17,281 nucleotides of DNA. It comes from Cocleimonas sp. Its GTDB lineage: Bacteria; Pseudomonadota; Gammaproteobacteria; Thiotrichales; Thiotrichaceae. Below are positions 7,084 through 14,704 of this stretch, one piece after another (position 1 is the stretch's first letter; the number at the start of each line of letters is the position of its first letter). A model generated the notes under the pieces. The model made no database searches. It was not told the origin of the DNA and saw nothing but the letters and a program-made list of their open reading frames with translations. The position numbers and the translations under genes were made by a program. The DNA lies in the NCBI GenBank assembly GCA_023145485.1, contig JAGLDT010000242.1, positions 1-17,281 of the forward strand, given 5' to 3'.

Positions 7084-8379
7084 TTAGAGGATATAAGCTC
7101 TTTCATCATGCTCGCCTGTATCAAGTCCTTCAACTTCGATTTCTTCGCTAACACGTAGTCCAATGGCTATTTTAATTGCGAATAAGATAATAAGCGTCAT
7201 CACTGAGGTATAAATGATGGTTGCACCAACACCCATGGCTTGAACCATAACTTGTCCGCCCATGCTGTCAATACCTTCACCAAATCCTGCACCACCTAAG
7301 CTAGTCGCTGCAAATACGCCTGTTAGTAATGCACCTACGATGCCACCCACTCCGTGTAAACCGAATGCATCTAATGGATCATCATAACCAAACATTTTCT
7401 TTAGTTGTGCAACACTGAAGTAGCAAAGGATACCTGAAATACCACCTAATGCTAATGCGCCCATTGGGCCGACTGCGCCTGCTGCTGGAGTGATTGCGAT
7501 TAAACCTGCAATAGCACCTGATGCAATACCGAGTCCACTTGGCTTGCCATGAATCATCCATTCAGTGAACATCCATGTTAATGCAGCGGCAGCAGCAGCG
7601 ATTTGAGTCACAGCCATTGCCATACCTGCAACATTATCAGCTGCTAACTCACTGCCTGCGTTGAAACCGAACCAGCCAACCCAAAGCATTGATGCGCCAA
7701 TAATAGTGTACGTTAAGTTATGTGGTGGCATAGCTGTTTTGCCATAGCCTTTACGCTTGCCTAACATGATAGCAACCATTAAACCTGCAACACCCGCGTT
7801 GATATGTACAACGGTTCCGCCAGCGAAATCAAGGATACCTTTTCCATGTAACCAACCGCCATCACCCCATACCCAATGGGTGATGGGTGCATAAACAACG
7901 ATTAACCAGATAACCGTGAATACAATCATCGCTGAGAATTTCATTCGCTCAGCAAATGCACCAACAATAAGCGCGGGTGTAATGATGGCAAATGTCATCT
8001 GGAACACCATAAACACAGTTTCAGGGATAGTGCCACTGAGTGAGTCAACGGTGACACCATTGAGGAACATCTTATCCAGACCACCCCAATAAGCACCCTC
8101 GCCACCAAAGGCAATACTATAGCCAATCACAACCCAGACAATGGTTGATAGTGCCGTAATCGCAAAGATCTGAACAAAGGTCGATAAAGCATTTTTACTG
8201 CGAACCATGCCGCTATAGAACATGGAGAGACCTGGAATGGTCATAAATAAAACAAGTACAGTTGCCACTAACATCCAAGCAGTATCACCTGATGATAAAA
8301 CAGGTGCATCCTCTGCAAAAGCCAGTGCTGGCATCAGCATTGTCAGACCAAATAAGCCAATTAATGATTTCAAGTTCAT
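7084..8379 (-). CDS. amtB: Ammonium transporter AmtB
   Basis: AmtB is the trimeric inner-membrane channel for ammonium/ammonia uptake. The 431-residue product begins with a cleavable signal peptide (about 1-22, ending AFA|ED) and then eleven predicted membrane helices. Key pore residues are present: the conserved Asp185 in LDFAGGTVVHINAG, the twin histidines His192 and His342, and GWFGFNAGS (235-243). The C-terminal cytoplasmic tail that contacts GlnK is intact (408-431). The gene follows glnK by 27 bp with its own AAAGGGG ribosome site, the normal glnK-amtB operon order. Expression should depend on the sigma54 promoter upstream of glnK and so rise under nitrogen limitation. Confidence 0.97.
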   Translation of the reverse strand: MNLKSLIGLFGLTMLMPALAFAEDAPVLSSGDTAWMLVATVLVLFMTIPGLSMFYSGMVRSKNALSTFVQIFAITALSTIVWVVIGYSIAFGGEGAYWGGLDKMFLNGVTVDSLSGTIPETVFMVFQMTFAIITPALIVGAFAERMKFSAMIVFTVIWLIVVYAPITHWVWGDGGWLHGKGILDFAGGTVVHINAGVAGLMVAIMLGKRKGYGKTAMPPHNLTYTIIGASMLWVGWFGFNAGSELAADNVAGMAMAVTQIAAAAAALTWMFTEWMIHGKPSGLGIASGAIAGLIAITPAAGAVGPMGALALGGISGILCYFSVAQLKKMFGYDDPLDAFGLHGVGGIVGALLTGVFAATSLGGAGFGEGIDSMGGQVMVQAMGVGATIIYTSVMTLIILFAIKIAIGLRVSEEIEVEGLDTGEHDERAYIL

Positions 8380-8406
8380 CTTAGTTTTCCCCTTTCAAAG
8401 TACTTA

Positions 8407-8745
8407 TTAAAGTGCATCAGGACCCGTTTCGCCCGTTCGGATACGAATAGTTTGCTCGATGGATGATACAAAAATCTTACCATCACCAATTTTCCCTGTA
8501 TTAGCTGCTTTAGTGATCGCTTCAATCACATCATCAACTTGCCCTTCTGATACGGCAGCCTCCAGTTTTATTTTTGGTAGAAAGTCTACAACATACTCTG
8601 CACCACGGTATAATTCAGTATGTCCTTTTTGGCGCCCAAAGCCTTTCACTTCTGTTACGGTAATGCCTGCCACCCCAACTTCGGAAAGTGCTTCGCGCAC
8701 ATCATCAAGTTTGAAGGGTTTAATAATTGCAGTGACTAGTTTCAT
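8407..8745 (-). CDS. glnK: Nitrogen regulatory PII protein GlnK
   Basis: GlnK is a trimeric PII signal protein that binds ATP/ADP and 2-oxoglutarate, is uridylylated by GlnD, and blocks AmtB when nitrogen is plentiful. The 112-residue product is the standard length. It carries the T-loop with the modified Tyr51 (YRGAEYVVDFLPK) and the C-terminal signature TGKIGDGKIFV. Linkage to amtB 27 bp downstream identifies it as the GlnK type; GlnB is very similar and cannot be fully excluded on sequence alone. A GGAA ribosome site lies just before the ATG. A near-consensus sigma54 promoter lies about 60-80 bp upstream. Confidence 0.95.
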   Translation of the reverse strand: MKLVTAIIKPFKLDDVREALSEVGVAGITVTEVKGFGRQKGHTELYRGAEYVVDFLPKIKLEAAVSEGQVDDVIEAITKAANTGKIGDGKIFVSSIEQTIRIRTGETGPDAL

Positions 8746-8806
8746 AGTGTCATTTCCATTTTTTATGGATAAATTAATAAAAATTATCGTGTACTACTGA
8801 TATTCA

Positions 8807-8823
8807 TGCATATACCGTGCCAA
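8807..8823 (-). promoter_or_regulatory. Sigma54 promoter of glnK-amtB
   Basis: On the minus strand the sequence reads TTGGCACGGTATATGCA. It matches the sigma54 consensus TTGGCACG-N4-TTGCA with the invariant GG and GC correctly spaced and one core mismatch (A for T before TGCA). Transcription should begin near 8797, giving a leader of about 50 nt before glnK. The neighbouring NtrC-type sites and the ntrBC genes support it. Confidence 0.9.
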
Positions 8824-8915
8824 TTTTTTGTTTTTTTATTCTTTATATGCGTTAAATTCCTGCTTTATTGTTCATTTTAGGTTAATAATTAAGAAGCTAT
8901 TTATACTTGATAGCA

Positions 8916-8944
8916 TTGAATTCATTATTAACTGCTATTATATG
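8916..8944 (+). promoter_or_regulatory. Possible sigma70 promoter of ntrBC
   Basis: TTGAAT (8916-8921) and TATATG (8939-8944) are separated by 17 bp. The match is modest. The -10 overlaps the weaker NtrC-type site and the start point (about 8951) lies just before the strong one, an arrangement that would let NtrC repress its own operon, as at glnL in enteric bacteria. Tentative. Confidence 0.3.
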
Positions 8945-8948
8945 GTGC
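8934..8948. promoter_or_regulatory. Weaker NtrC-binding site
   Basis: GCTATTATATGGTGC keeps a perfect right half (GGTGC) and the leading GC of the left half of the NtrC dyad GCACC-N5-GGTGC. Its centre is exactly 30 bp, about three helical turns, from that of the perfect site. This is the spacing used by paired NtrC dimers at enhancer sites. Confidence 0.55.
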
Positions 8949-8963
8949 AAATAAAATTTATAA

Positions 8964-8978
8964 GCACCAAAATGGTGC
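8964..8978. promoter_or_regulatory. Consensus NtrC-binding site (enhancer)
   Basis: GCACCAAAATGGTGC is a perfect dyad matching the NtrC consensus GCACC-N5-GGTGC. It lies about 174 bp upstream of the predicted glnK start and 129 bp upstream of the ntrB start codon, so it can act as an enhancer for glnK-amtB and possibly as an operator for ntrBC. Confidence 0.85.
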
Positions 8979-9078
8979 GACGATACGTTGATCACTAATA
9001 GATCAAAAATTAGCCTTTCTGTAAATTCATCCATTTGCAATCCATTTTATTGATCATATTTTTCCCATTTTAAATAAG

Positions 9079-9095
9079 TTGGCTCAATAATTGCA
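9079..9095 (+). promoter_or_regulatory. Sigma54-like element overlapping the ntrB ribosome site
   Basis: TTGGCTCAATAATTGCA has the sigma54 -24 GG and -12 GC spaced by exactly ten bases and a full TTGCA. A start 12 bp past the GC would fall at 9105-9106, directly at the ntrB ATG (9107), producing a leaderless message without the AAGGAG ribosome site (9095-9100). It may be a chance match or a non-productive sigma54 site. Confidence 0.35.
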
Positions 9096-9106
9096 AGGAG
9101 CATTAA

Positions 9107-10183
9107 ATGACCAGTCAAAATGCAAAAATCAATCTTAATGTATCCGAGGCTCTGACAACTGCCATTGTCGTTTTAGATACCTCTTTATGTATTAGCTATA
9201 TGAATGCTGCAGCTGAAGTATTATTTGCACAGAGTTACCAGCAAGTGGCTGGTAAGCCTTACCATCATTTATTTCATATGGATTTAGCATCTCACTATCT
9301 AAACCATGCGTTAAAGCATACTGACTCACAAATATTACGGGAGTGTGTTTTAAAGACACCGCATGAAAAAGTGATGGTTGATTGCATTGCGAGTCCCTAT
9401 TTGCCGAATGGTAAAGAAGGAGGCATTGTCATTGAGCTACTGCGTGTTGATCGAAAATTACGCATTTCAAGAGAAAATAGGCTATGGAAAGAGCAGCAGG
9501 CAACGCAAACTTTAGTGCGTGGTCTAGCGCATGAAATCAAGAATCCACTGGGTGGTTTACGCGGTGCGGCGCAACTTTTAGAAAGTGAGTTAACCGATGA
9601 TGAGTTAAAGGAATACACTAGCATTATCATTGCTGAGGCGGATCGCTTGCAACACTTAGTCAATCGTATGCTTGGCTCGCCACGTCGGCAAAATATAGAG
9701 ACGATTAATATCCATGAAATATTAGAGCATGTTCGTAAACTGTTAACACCTGACCTGCCTGATGCTGTAAAACTACAGTTTGACTATGATCCTAGTATTC
9801 CCTTGCTACAGGCGGACAAAGATCAATTAATCCAAATTGTATTAAATATTACAGGTAATGCAATTAAGGCAGTCGCTAATAGTGGCTTGATTTTATTTCG
9901 TACCCGCGTATTGCGTCAATTTACGCTAAATCACATCACTTACCCTTTAATTATGCAGTTAGAAATTATTGATAATGGTGCTGGAATTCCCGAAGAGTTG
10001 CAGGATACGGTGTTTTTTCCAATGGTTAGCGGTTCAGCAGAAGGAAGCGGTTTAGGATTATCGATTGCACAATCATTAGCTAATCGGCATAAAGGATTAA
10101 TTGAATTTGATTCAAGGCAGGGCGATACCCGATTTGTATTATTACTGCCAATTGAAGAGGGAAAGAAAAATGTCAGAACCTGA
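9107..10183 (+). CDS. ntrB: Nitrogen regulation sensor kinase NtrB (GlnL)
   Basis: NtrB is the cytoplasmic histidine kinase/phosphatase that, under PII control, sets NtrC phosphorylation according to nitrogen status. The 358-residue product (349 in E. coli) has an N-terminal PAS domain (about 12-115). The dimerisation/phosphoacceptor motif GLAHEIKNPLGGLRGAAQ has His142. The ATPase domain has the N-box around Asn251 (NITGNAIKAV), the G1 box DNGAGIP (289-295) and the G2 box GSGLGLSIAQ (313-322). There is no membrane segment, as expected. AAGGAG six bases before the ATG fixes the start. The 3' end overlaps ntrC by 14 bp. Confidence 0.96.
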   Translation: MTSQNAKINLNVSEALTTAIVVLDTSLCISYMNAAAEVLFAQSYQQVAGKPYHHLFHMDLASHYLNHALKHTDSQILRECVLKTPHEKVMVDCIASPYLPNGKEGGIVIELLRVDRKLRISRENRLWKEQQATQTLVRGLAHEIKNPLGGLRGAAQLLESELTDDELKEYTSIIIAEADRLQHLVNRMLGSPRRQNIETINIHEILEHVRKLLTPDLPDAVKLQFDYDPSIPLLQADKDQLIQIVLNITGNAIKAVANSGLILFRTRVLRQFTLNHITYPLIMQLEIIDNGAGIPEELQDTVFFPMVSGSAEGSGLGLSIAQSLANRHKGLIEFDSRQGDTRFVLLLPIEEGKKNVRT

Positions 10184-11585
10184 AATAGTCTGGGTCGTCG
10201 ATGACGAGCAGTCGATACGCTGGGTATTGGATCGCACACTAAGCAAAGCTCATATGAATGTCACTTGTTTCGACTCTGCTACTAAACTATTAAAATCACT
10301 GGACTCTAGCTCACCAGAAGTGATTATTTCTGATATCCGTATGCCCGATATGAATGGGTTTGAATTATTAAAGCAAGTGCAACGGATTAACCCAGACCTT
10401 CCTGTGATTATTATGACGGCTCATTCTGATATGGATAGCGCTGTATCTGCCTACGAAAAAGGTGCTTTTGAATACTTGCCTAAACCGTTTGATATTAATG
10501 ATGTAACGGCGCTAGCGCATCGTGCCTGTGAGCAATATCGTTCCTCACAAAAAAAACATTTGGTTAGCCGTGATGAACCCACAGCAATATTGAACTCTCC
10601 TGATATCATCGGTAAATCACCTGCAATGCAGGATGTTTTTCGCGCCATTGCCCGCCTCAGCAAATCCAGTATTTCAGTCCTAGTCACAGGGGAGTCAGGT
10701 ACAGGAAAAGAGCTAGTTGCCAAAGCATTGCATACTCATAGCCCACGTGCTGATGCACCTTATATTGAAATCAATACGGCTGCCATTCCAAAAGATTTAT
10801 TAGAGTCAGAACTATTCGGGCATGAAAAAGGGGCATTCACAGGTGCGCATGCGCTGCGTAAAGGACGCTTTGAACAGGCCAATCACGGTACTTTATTTTT
10901 AGATGAAATAGGCGATATGTCTGCTGAATTACAGACACGTTTACTACGGGTATTATCAGAAAGAAAATTTTACCGTGTTGGTGGACACCAGCCCGTAGAA
11001 GTCGATGTTCGCGTTATTGCAGCGACCCATCAAGACCTAGAAAAATGGGTTGAAGAAGGATTATTTCGTGAAGATCTGTTTCATCGCTTAAATGTCATTC
11101 GCATCCAAATTCCACCACTGCGAGAGCGTGGCGAAGATATTGTTTTACTTTTCCAGCAATTTTTGAAAAATGCGGCCAAAGAATTACAAGTCGAATTAAA
11201 AACGGCCAATAGTGATGTAACGGATTATTTGCAAATACTGCCCTGGAAAGGCAATGTGCGTCAGTTGGATAATATCAGTCGCTGGTTAATGGTCATGGCA
11301 ACAGGGCATGAAATCACACTGGATGATTTGCCTGCTGATTTAAAAGAAGAAATGGAGTATAGCGTGGTCCAAACAGGCTGGGAAAGCAAATTAAAACAAG
11401 ATATACAACAACGCCTTGAGCGTGGTGAATTACGTATTTTAGATCAGCTAACCCCCCTGTTTGAAGGCATTGCACTCAAGGTTGCTTTAGAAAAAACCGC
11501 AGGCAAGAAAAAAGAAGCTGCTGATTTATTAGGCTGGGGACGTAATACATTGACGCGTAAAATGAAAGAGTTAGGCTTGTCATGA
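10170..11585 (+). CDS. ntrC: Nitrogen regulation response regulator NtrC (GlnG)
   Basis: NtrC is the sigma54-dependent activator that, once phosphorylated by NtrB, binds enhancers and opens promoters such as that of glnK. The 471-residue product (469 in E. coli) has a receiver domain with Asp11-Asp12 and phospho-acceptor Asp55 (SDIRMPDMNG). The AAA+ domain has Walker A GESGTGKE (174-181), the sigma54-contact loop GAFTGA (221-226) and Walker B LFLDEIGD (242-249). A Fis-type helix-turn-helix spans about 446-467. The start at 10170 is chosen because GAAGAGGGAAA precedes it and VWVVDDE follows as in the family; a longer frame back to 10101 adds residues with no family match. The gene ends 26 bp from the convergent sctU with no terminator between. 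Confidence 0.97.
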   Translation: MSEPEIVWVVDDEQSIRWVLDRTLSKAHMNVTCFDSATKLLKSLDSSSPEVIISDIRMPDMNGFELLKQVQRINPDLPVIIMTAHSDMDSAVSAYEKGAFEYLPKPFDINDVTALAHRACEQYRSSQKKHLVSRDEPTAILNSPDIIGKSPAMQDVFRAIARLSKSSISVLVTGESGTGKELVAKALHTHSPRADAPYIEINTAAIPKDLLESELFGHEKGAFTGAHALRKGRFEQANHGTLFLDEIGDMSAELQTRLLRVLSERKFYRVGGHQPVEVDVRVIAATHQDLEKWVEEGLFREDLFHRLNVIRIQIPPLRERGEDIVLLFQQFLKNAAKELQVELKTANSDVTDYLQILPWKGNVRQLDNISRWLMVMATGHEITLDDLPADLKEEMEYSVVQTGWESKLKQDIQQRLERGELRILDQLTPLFEGIALKVALEKTAGKKKEAADLLGWGRNTLTRKMKELGLS

Positions 11586-11611
11586 GAATTGATAATGATT
11601 GAATGTTTAGG

Positions 11612-12652
11612 CTACTTCTCTCCTGCTTGTTGAATAGCCCGTGCCACCTCTTTAATGGTTGATGAGGGAACGTACTGATCAATGGTTCCGTCATTAGCAA
11701 GTTTCATCGCTAATTCTGGATCAGCTACTATTTTTACGCGTTCTTTATTGGCTATTTCGATCATTTTAAAGCTCATTCTATCTTTACCAATCGCCAGTAA
11801 AACGGGAAGCGGTAAATCCTCATCATATTTTAAGGCAATCACTAGGTTAATACCCGCTATTAATACTCTGGACTCTTTGACTCTTTTGGATATATCTTGA
11901 TCCAACATTTTCATTTGTTCTGCTTTTCGTGCCCCTTTAATTTCAGGGTCGCCTTCCTGACTTTTATATTCTCGCTTGATTTCATCCTTACTCATGCGCT
12001 GGTCTTTGGTAAACTGTGATTTTTGAAAGATGAAATCCATTGTTGCAATGACAATTAAAATAGGCAGGAGAATAATAATCAGTTTTTTCAAAAGCGCTTG
12101 AAACACTAAAAACTGGCAGCTAATATCGCATTGCGAAACAGCATGCATGTATTCAGTAATCCCCATTCTAACGATATAGACAATAATAATGCTCATGCCA
12201 ATAATTTTGAGCGCAGAGAAGAAGGTTTTGATCACTTGCTTAATTGAAAATATACGTCCAAATCCTTTGAGTGGGTCTATTTTTTCAATACTGGGAATAA
12301 CAGGATCAAGCGAAAGTATAAGGCCCGTTTGTAAGACATTTCCTAAGATACCTGCAATTAGCATCATAATAGCGAAAGGTAATGCAATGGTATAAATAAC
12401 CTTTTTTACTACCACATCCAGCATATTGCTGAGTGCTAGATTAAAATCCATCGTATAAATAAAGGAGATAGAGGTGAGAAGTTCTTTAATATTCTCAAAT
12501 AGCCAGTCCCAGCCAAACCAAAAATACATAACCGCAAATAAAAACATAAAAGTTGGAGCAAACTCTTCACTGCGTGCAACCTGACCTTTTTCACGGGCTT
12601 TTCGCAGTTTTTGTGCCGTCGGCTCTTCCGTTTGACTGTCTTTATCACTCAT
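11612..12652 (-). CDS. sctU: Type III secretion export switch protein SctU without NPTH motif
   Basis: SctU (YscU/FlhB family) sits at the export gate; its cytoplasmic domain normally cleaves itself between Asn and Pro of NPTH to switch substrate class. The 346-residue product has the conserved N-terminus (EEPTAQKLRKAREKGQV), four membrane helices (about 33-50, 84-108, 145-165, 185-208), the linker KDEIKREYKSQEGDPEIKG (222-240) and a C-terminal domain with DLPLPVLLAIG (279-289). Where NPTH should stand, ten residues before the tyrosine of ALKY, the sequence reads Ala266-Gly267-Ile268-Asn269. Autocleavage by the known mechanism should be impossible. Frame and flanking motifs are intact, so it is not an obvious pseudogene. 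The ATG overlaps the sctT stop (ATGA). Absence of a fliO-type gene and the full-length SctQ argue against a flagellar FlhB. Confidence 0.9.
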   Translation of the reverse strand: MSDKDSQTEEPTAQKLRKAREKGQVARSEEFAPTFMFLFAVMYFWFGWDWLFENIKELLTSISFIYTMDFNLALSNMLDVVVKKVIYTIALPFAIMMLIAGILGNVLQTGLILSLDPVIPSIEKIDPLKGFGRIFSIKQVIKTFFSALKIIGMSIIIVYIVRMGITEYMHAVSQCDISCQFLVFQALLKKLIIILLPILIVIATMDFIFQKSQFTKDQRMSKDEIKREYKSQEGDPEIKGARKAEQMKMLDQDISKRVKESRVLIAGINLVIALKYDEDLPLPVLLAIGKDRMSFKMIEIANKERVKIVADPELAMKLANDGTIDQYVPSSTIKEVARAIQQAGEK

Positions 12653-13446
12653 TTCAGTATCAGATCAAGTGCTTGAAATGCCTCACCAAAATGAAGAAAT
12701 TTAGCACGCATAAAATCAGCAATGAAGGTCACGTAATAGATGAGAATCAACATGCCGACACCACTCTTAATCGGCATGGTAAGCATAAATACATTAAGCT
12801 GTGGCACTTGTCGTCCAATTAATGCAGCACCAATTTCTATCAAATACATAATCGCAACAATAGGCCCAGCCAGTAACACCCCCGTATACATCAATAAATC
12901 CAGCTGATGTAGAACGACACTCGCAGAGTCAATATGAAACTTTGGAAAAAAACTATCAATCGGCCATGATTGATAACTTAGAAGCACCACTTCATATAAA
13001 AGTAGAAAGCCACCTGAGGCAAACAGTAAAGTGACCGCCATTAGCGCGAGTAGATTTCCTAAAGGCGATGTTTGATCGGTAATAATGGCGGCAAACTGTT
13101 CGGCGCTCATGGTGCCACGTTGCATATCAATAAAATAACCTGCAACACTAACAGCCCAAAAGGGAATACTCATAAAAAACCCCAGCATAAAACCCAATGC
13201 AATTTCTTTAGCGACAATAAGAAGGGTTGGCAAACCTTCCATTGGTAAATCTTTTACCTGCTCTATTGTCATGGGGAGTGCGACAATGGAGAGCACCATA
13301 ATAATGCCATTACGCACTAAGCCTGGCAGAATCGAGGCGCTTAAAAAGGGCAGTATTAAAAAGACACCAAAAATTCTTGGCACTGTTAACGTCCATGAAA
13401 ACAGCCACATTTGTCCTTCACTGAGAATAAAGAGTCCGTCATTCAT
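12649..13446 (-). CDS. sctT: Type III secretion export gate protein SctT
   Basis: SctT (YscT/SpaR, FliR-like) is an inner-membrane protein that joins SctR and SctS in the helical export gate. The 265-residue product has the usual length and about six hydrophobic segments. Recognisable family stretches are LTVPRIFGVFLILPFLS (20-36), the AKEIALGFMLGF segment near 85-95 and the GYFIDMQRGTMSAEQ loop near 107-121. Its ATG shares one base with the sctS stop codon (TAATG), and its stop overlaps the sctU ATG, so the three genes are coupled. The operon order and sequence type fit a non-flagellar system. Confidence 0.93.
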   Translation of the reverse strand: MNDGLFILSEGQMWLFSWTLTVPRIFGVFLILPFLSASILPGLVRNGIIMVLSIVALPMTIEQVKDLPMEGLPTLLIVAKEIALGFMLGFFMSIPFWAVSVAGYFIDMQRGTMSAEQFAAIITDQTSPLGNLLALMAVTLLFASGGFLLLYEVVLLSYQSWPIDSFFPKFHIDSASVVLHQLDLLMYTGVLLAGPIVAIMYLIEIGAALIGRQVPQLNVFMLTMPIKSGVGMLILIYYVTFIADFMRAKFLHFGEAFQALDLILK

Positions 13447-13715
13447 TATTTTGGTAAACGAGGAAATTCATTAAAAATATTAACCGTGAAATCATACAGC
13501 TCTGGTCCTAACCAGCGTATTGTAAAAGCAATCGATAACATAACCGCAACTAGCTTAAAAGCGTGTGGCAATGTCTGCTCTTGAATGGAGGTTAACGCCT
13601 GAAATAAACTAATAATCAAGCCAACAACGGTAGCCGCAATTAAAACAGGTAATGACAGATAAAGCACCAGTTGCATTGCCTGTGAAGTAAGGTGGACGAT
13701 TATTTCTTGTGACAT
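13446..13715 (-). CDS. sctS: Type III secretion export gate protein SctS
   Basis: SctS (YscS/SpaQ, FliQ-like) is the small two-helix subunit present in four copies in the export gate. The 89-residue product has the expected length and two hydrophobic hairpin helices (about 15-38 and 50-72) joined by FQALTSIQEQTLPHAFK, the diagnostic family loop. It is separated from sctR by 73 bp, a wider gap than elsewhere in this operon, and overlaps sctT by one base. No strong ribosome site precedes its ATG. Confidence 0.94.
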   Translation of the reverse strand: MSQEIIVHLTSQAMQLVLYLSLPVLIAATVVGLIISLFQALTSIQEQTLPHAFKLVAVMLSIAFTIRWLGPELYDFTVNIFNEFPRLPK

Positions 13716-13788
13716 AGTAATTTTTATTTAACAAAGTAATAATGAATTTTTTACCGATTTAAAATCAAGAGAGGCTCGTGTAGGAACG

Positions 13789-14445
13789 TCACTGATAACT
13801 TAAAATAAGCCCATGCACTAAACGCACCCAGCCATCGACTAAAACAAAGAGCAATACTTTAAAAGGCAGAGAGATAATGATCGGCGATACCATAATCATG
13901 CCCATCGATATCAATATATTCGAAATAATCAAATCAATAATAATAAAGGGTAAATAGAGTAGAAAACCGATTTGAAAGGCGGACGTTAATTCACTAATTA
14001 AAAAGGAAGGCACTAGAATTAATAAATTATCTTGGGTCATTTTATCTGAGTATTTTTTCGGCCATATTTTTTTGGTTGTTTGCACAAAAAAACGACGTTC
14101 TTGTTCACTCGAGTGCTTAATAAGAAAGGCTTTGAAGGGTGTAAATGCATCTTCGACGGCTTTTTGTAATGCGGGGTTTGTAATATCTTCGATATGAACA
14201 TCATGCTTATTAAATCGCTCATGCCCCTCCATGGCAACAGGTGCCATCACGTACATTGAAAGGATAATGGCTAAACCATTAACCGCTAAATTAGGCGGTG
14301 CTTGCTGTAAGCCTAACGCACTACGAACCATATGGATAACAATCACAATCTTGACAAAAGAAGTGGTCAAAATAGCAATAAATGGCGCCATCCCTAAGAG
14401 CGTTAAAACACCAATTAATAATATCGGATTAGGAAAGCTATCCAT
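13789..14445 (-). CDS. sctR: Type III secretion export gate protein SctR
   Basis: SctR (YscR/SpaP, FliP-like) forms the pentameric core of the inner-membrane export gate. The product shows TTSFVKIVIVIHMVRSALGLQQAPPN and AIILSMYVMAPVA near the N-terminus and the paired helices ELTSAFQIGFLLYLPFIIIDLIISNILISMGM in the C-terminal half, all diagnostic. I place the start at the ATG at 14445 (218 residues, close to the 217 of YscR). An in-frame TTG at 14460 would add five residues and lengthen the sctQ overlap from 8 to 23 bp. The QQ-type (not flagellar) sequence after ALG supports a secretion rather than a motility system. Confidence 0.95.
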   Translation of the reverse strand: MDSFPNPILLIGVLTLLGMAPFIAILTTSFVKIVIVIHMVRSALGLQQAPPNLAVNGLAIILSMYVMAPVAMEGHERFNKHDVHIEDITNPALQKAVEDAFTPFKAFLIKHSSEQERRFFVQTTKKIWPKKYSDKMTQDNLLILVPSFLISELTSAFQIGFLLYLPFIIIDLIISNILISMGMIMVSPIIISLPFKVLLFVLVDGWVRLVHGLILSYQ

Positions 14446-14704
14446 TCGTATTAATTCCAAACAAGGTAATAATACGCACTCCTACTTTGCCATTAATATC
14501 CACTAGCTCACCTGTGCCAAGCACACGGTTCTGGGAGCGAATTTTTACAATTTCACCAAATGGCTCATTTAAATTAATCACATAACCTGAAGTAAAGCTT
14601 TCAACTTGATGAAAGGGTAATACCATTTCACCTAAATCAAAGCTTAATTTTACGGGCAAGTCATCCATATTTGTGACGTTATCATCACGGTTTTCATCTG
14701 ACAT
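14438..14704 (-). CDS. Predicted SctQ C-terminal product from an internal start
   Basis: Within sctQ, Met257 (ATG at 14704) is preceded by GGGAG eight bases upstream (14713-14717), a better ribosome site than that of sctQ itself. Translation from here would give 88 residues consisting of a charged leader and the C-terminal SpoA domain. In Yersinia YscQ and several relatives an internal start yields a very similar C-terminal fragment that joins full-length SctQ in the cytoplasmic complex. The start signal is visible; production of the fragment is inferred. Confidence 0.6.
   Translation of the reverse strand: MSDENRDDNVTNMDDLPVKLSFDLGEMVLPFHQVESFTSGYVINLNEPFGEIVKIRSQNRVLGTGELVDINGKVGVRIITLFGINTNG

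Noticed and set aside
8459..8800. Plus-strand open frame of 113 codons antisense to glnK
   Set aside because: It lies opposite the well-conserved glnK gene and its composition is that of a reverse frame.
10101..10169. N-terminal extension of ntrC by 23 residues
   Set aside because: It overlaps ntrB deeply, has no family match, and the ATG at 10170 has a good ribosome site and starts at the normal place for NtrC.
14446..14460. TTG start for sctR at 14460
   Set aside because: The ATG at 14445 gives the usual SctR length and a shorter overlap with sctQ, so the TTG is not needed.
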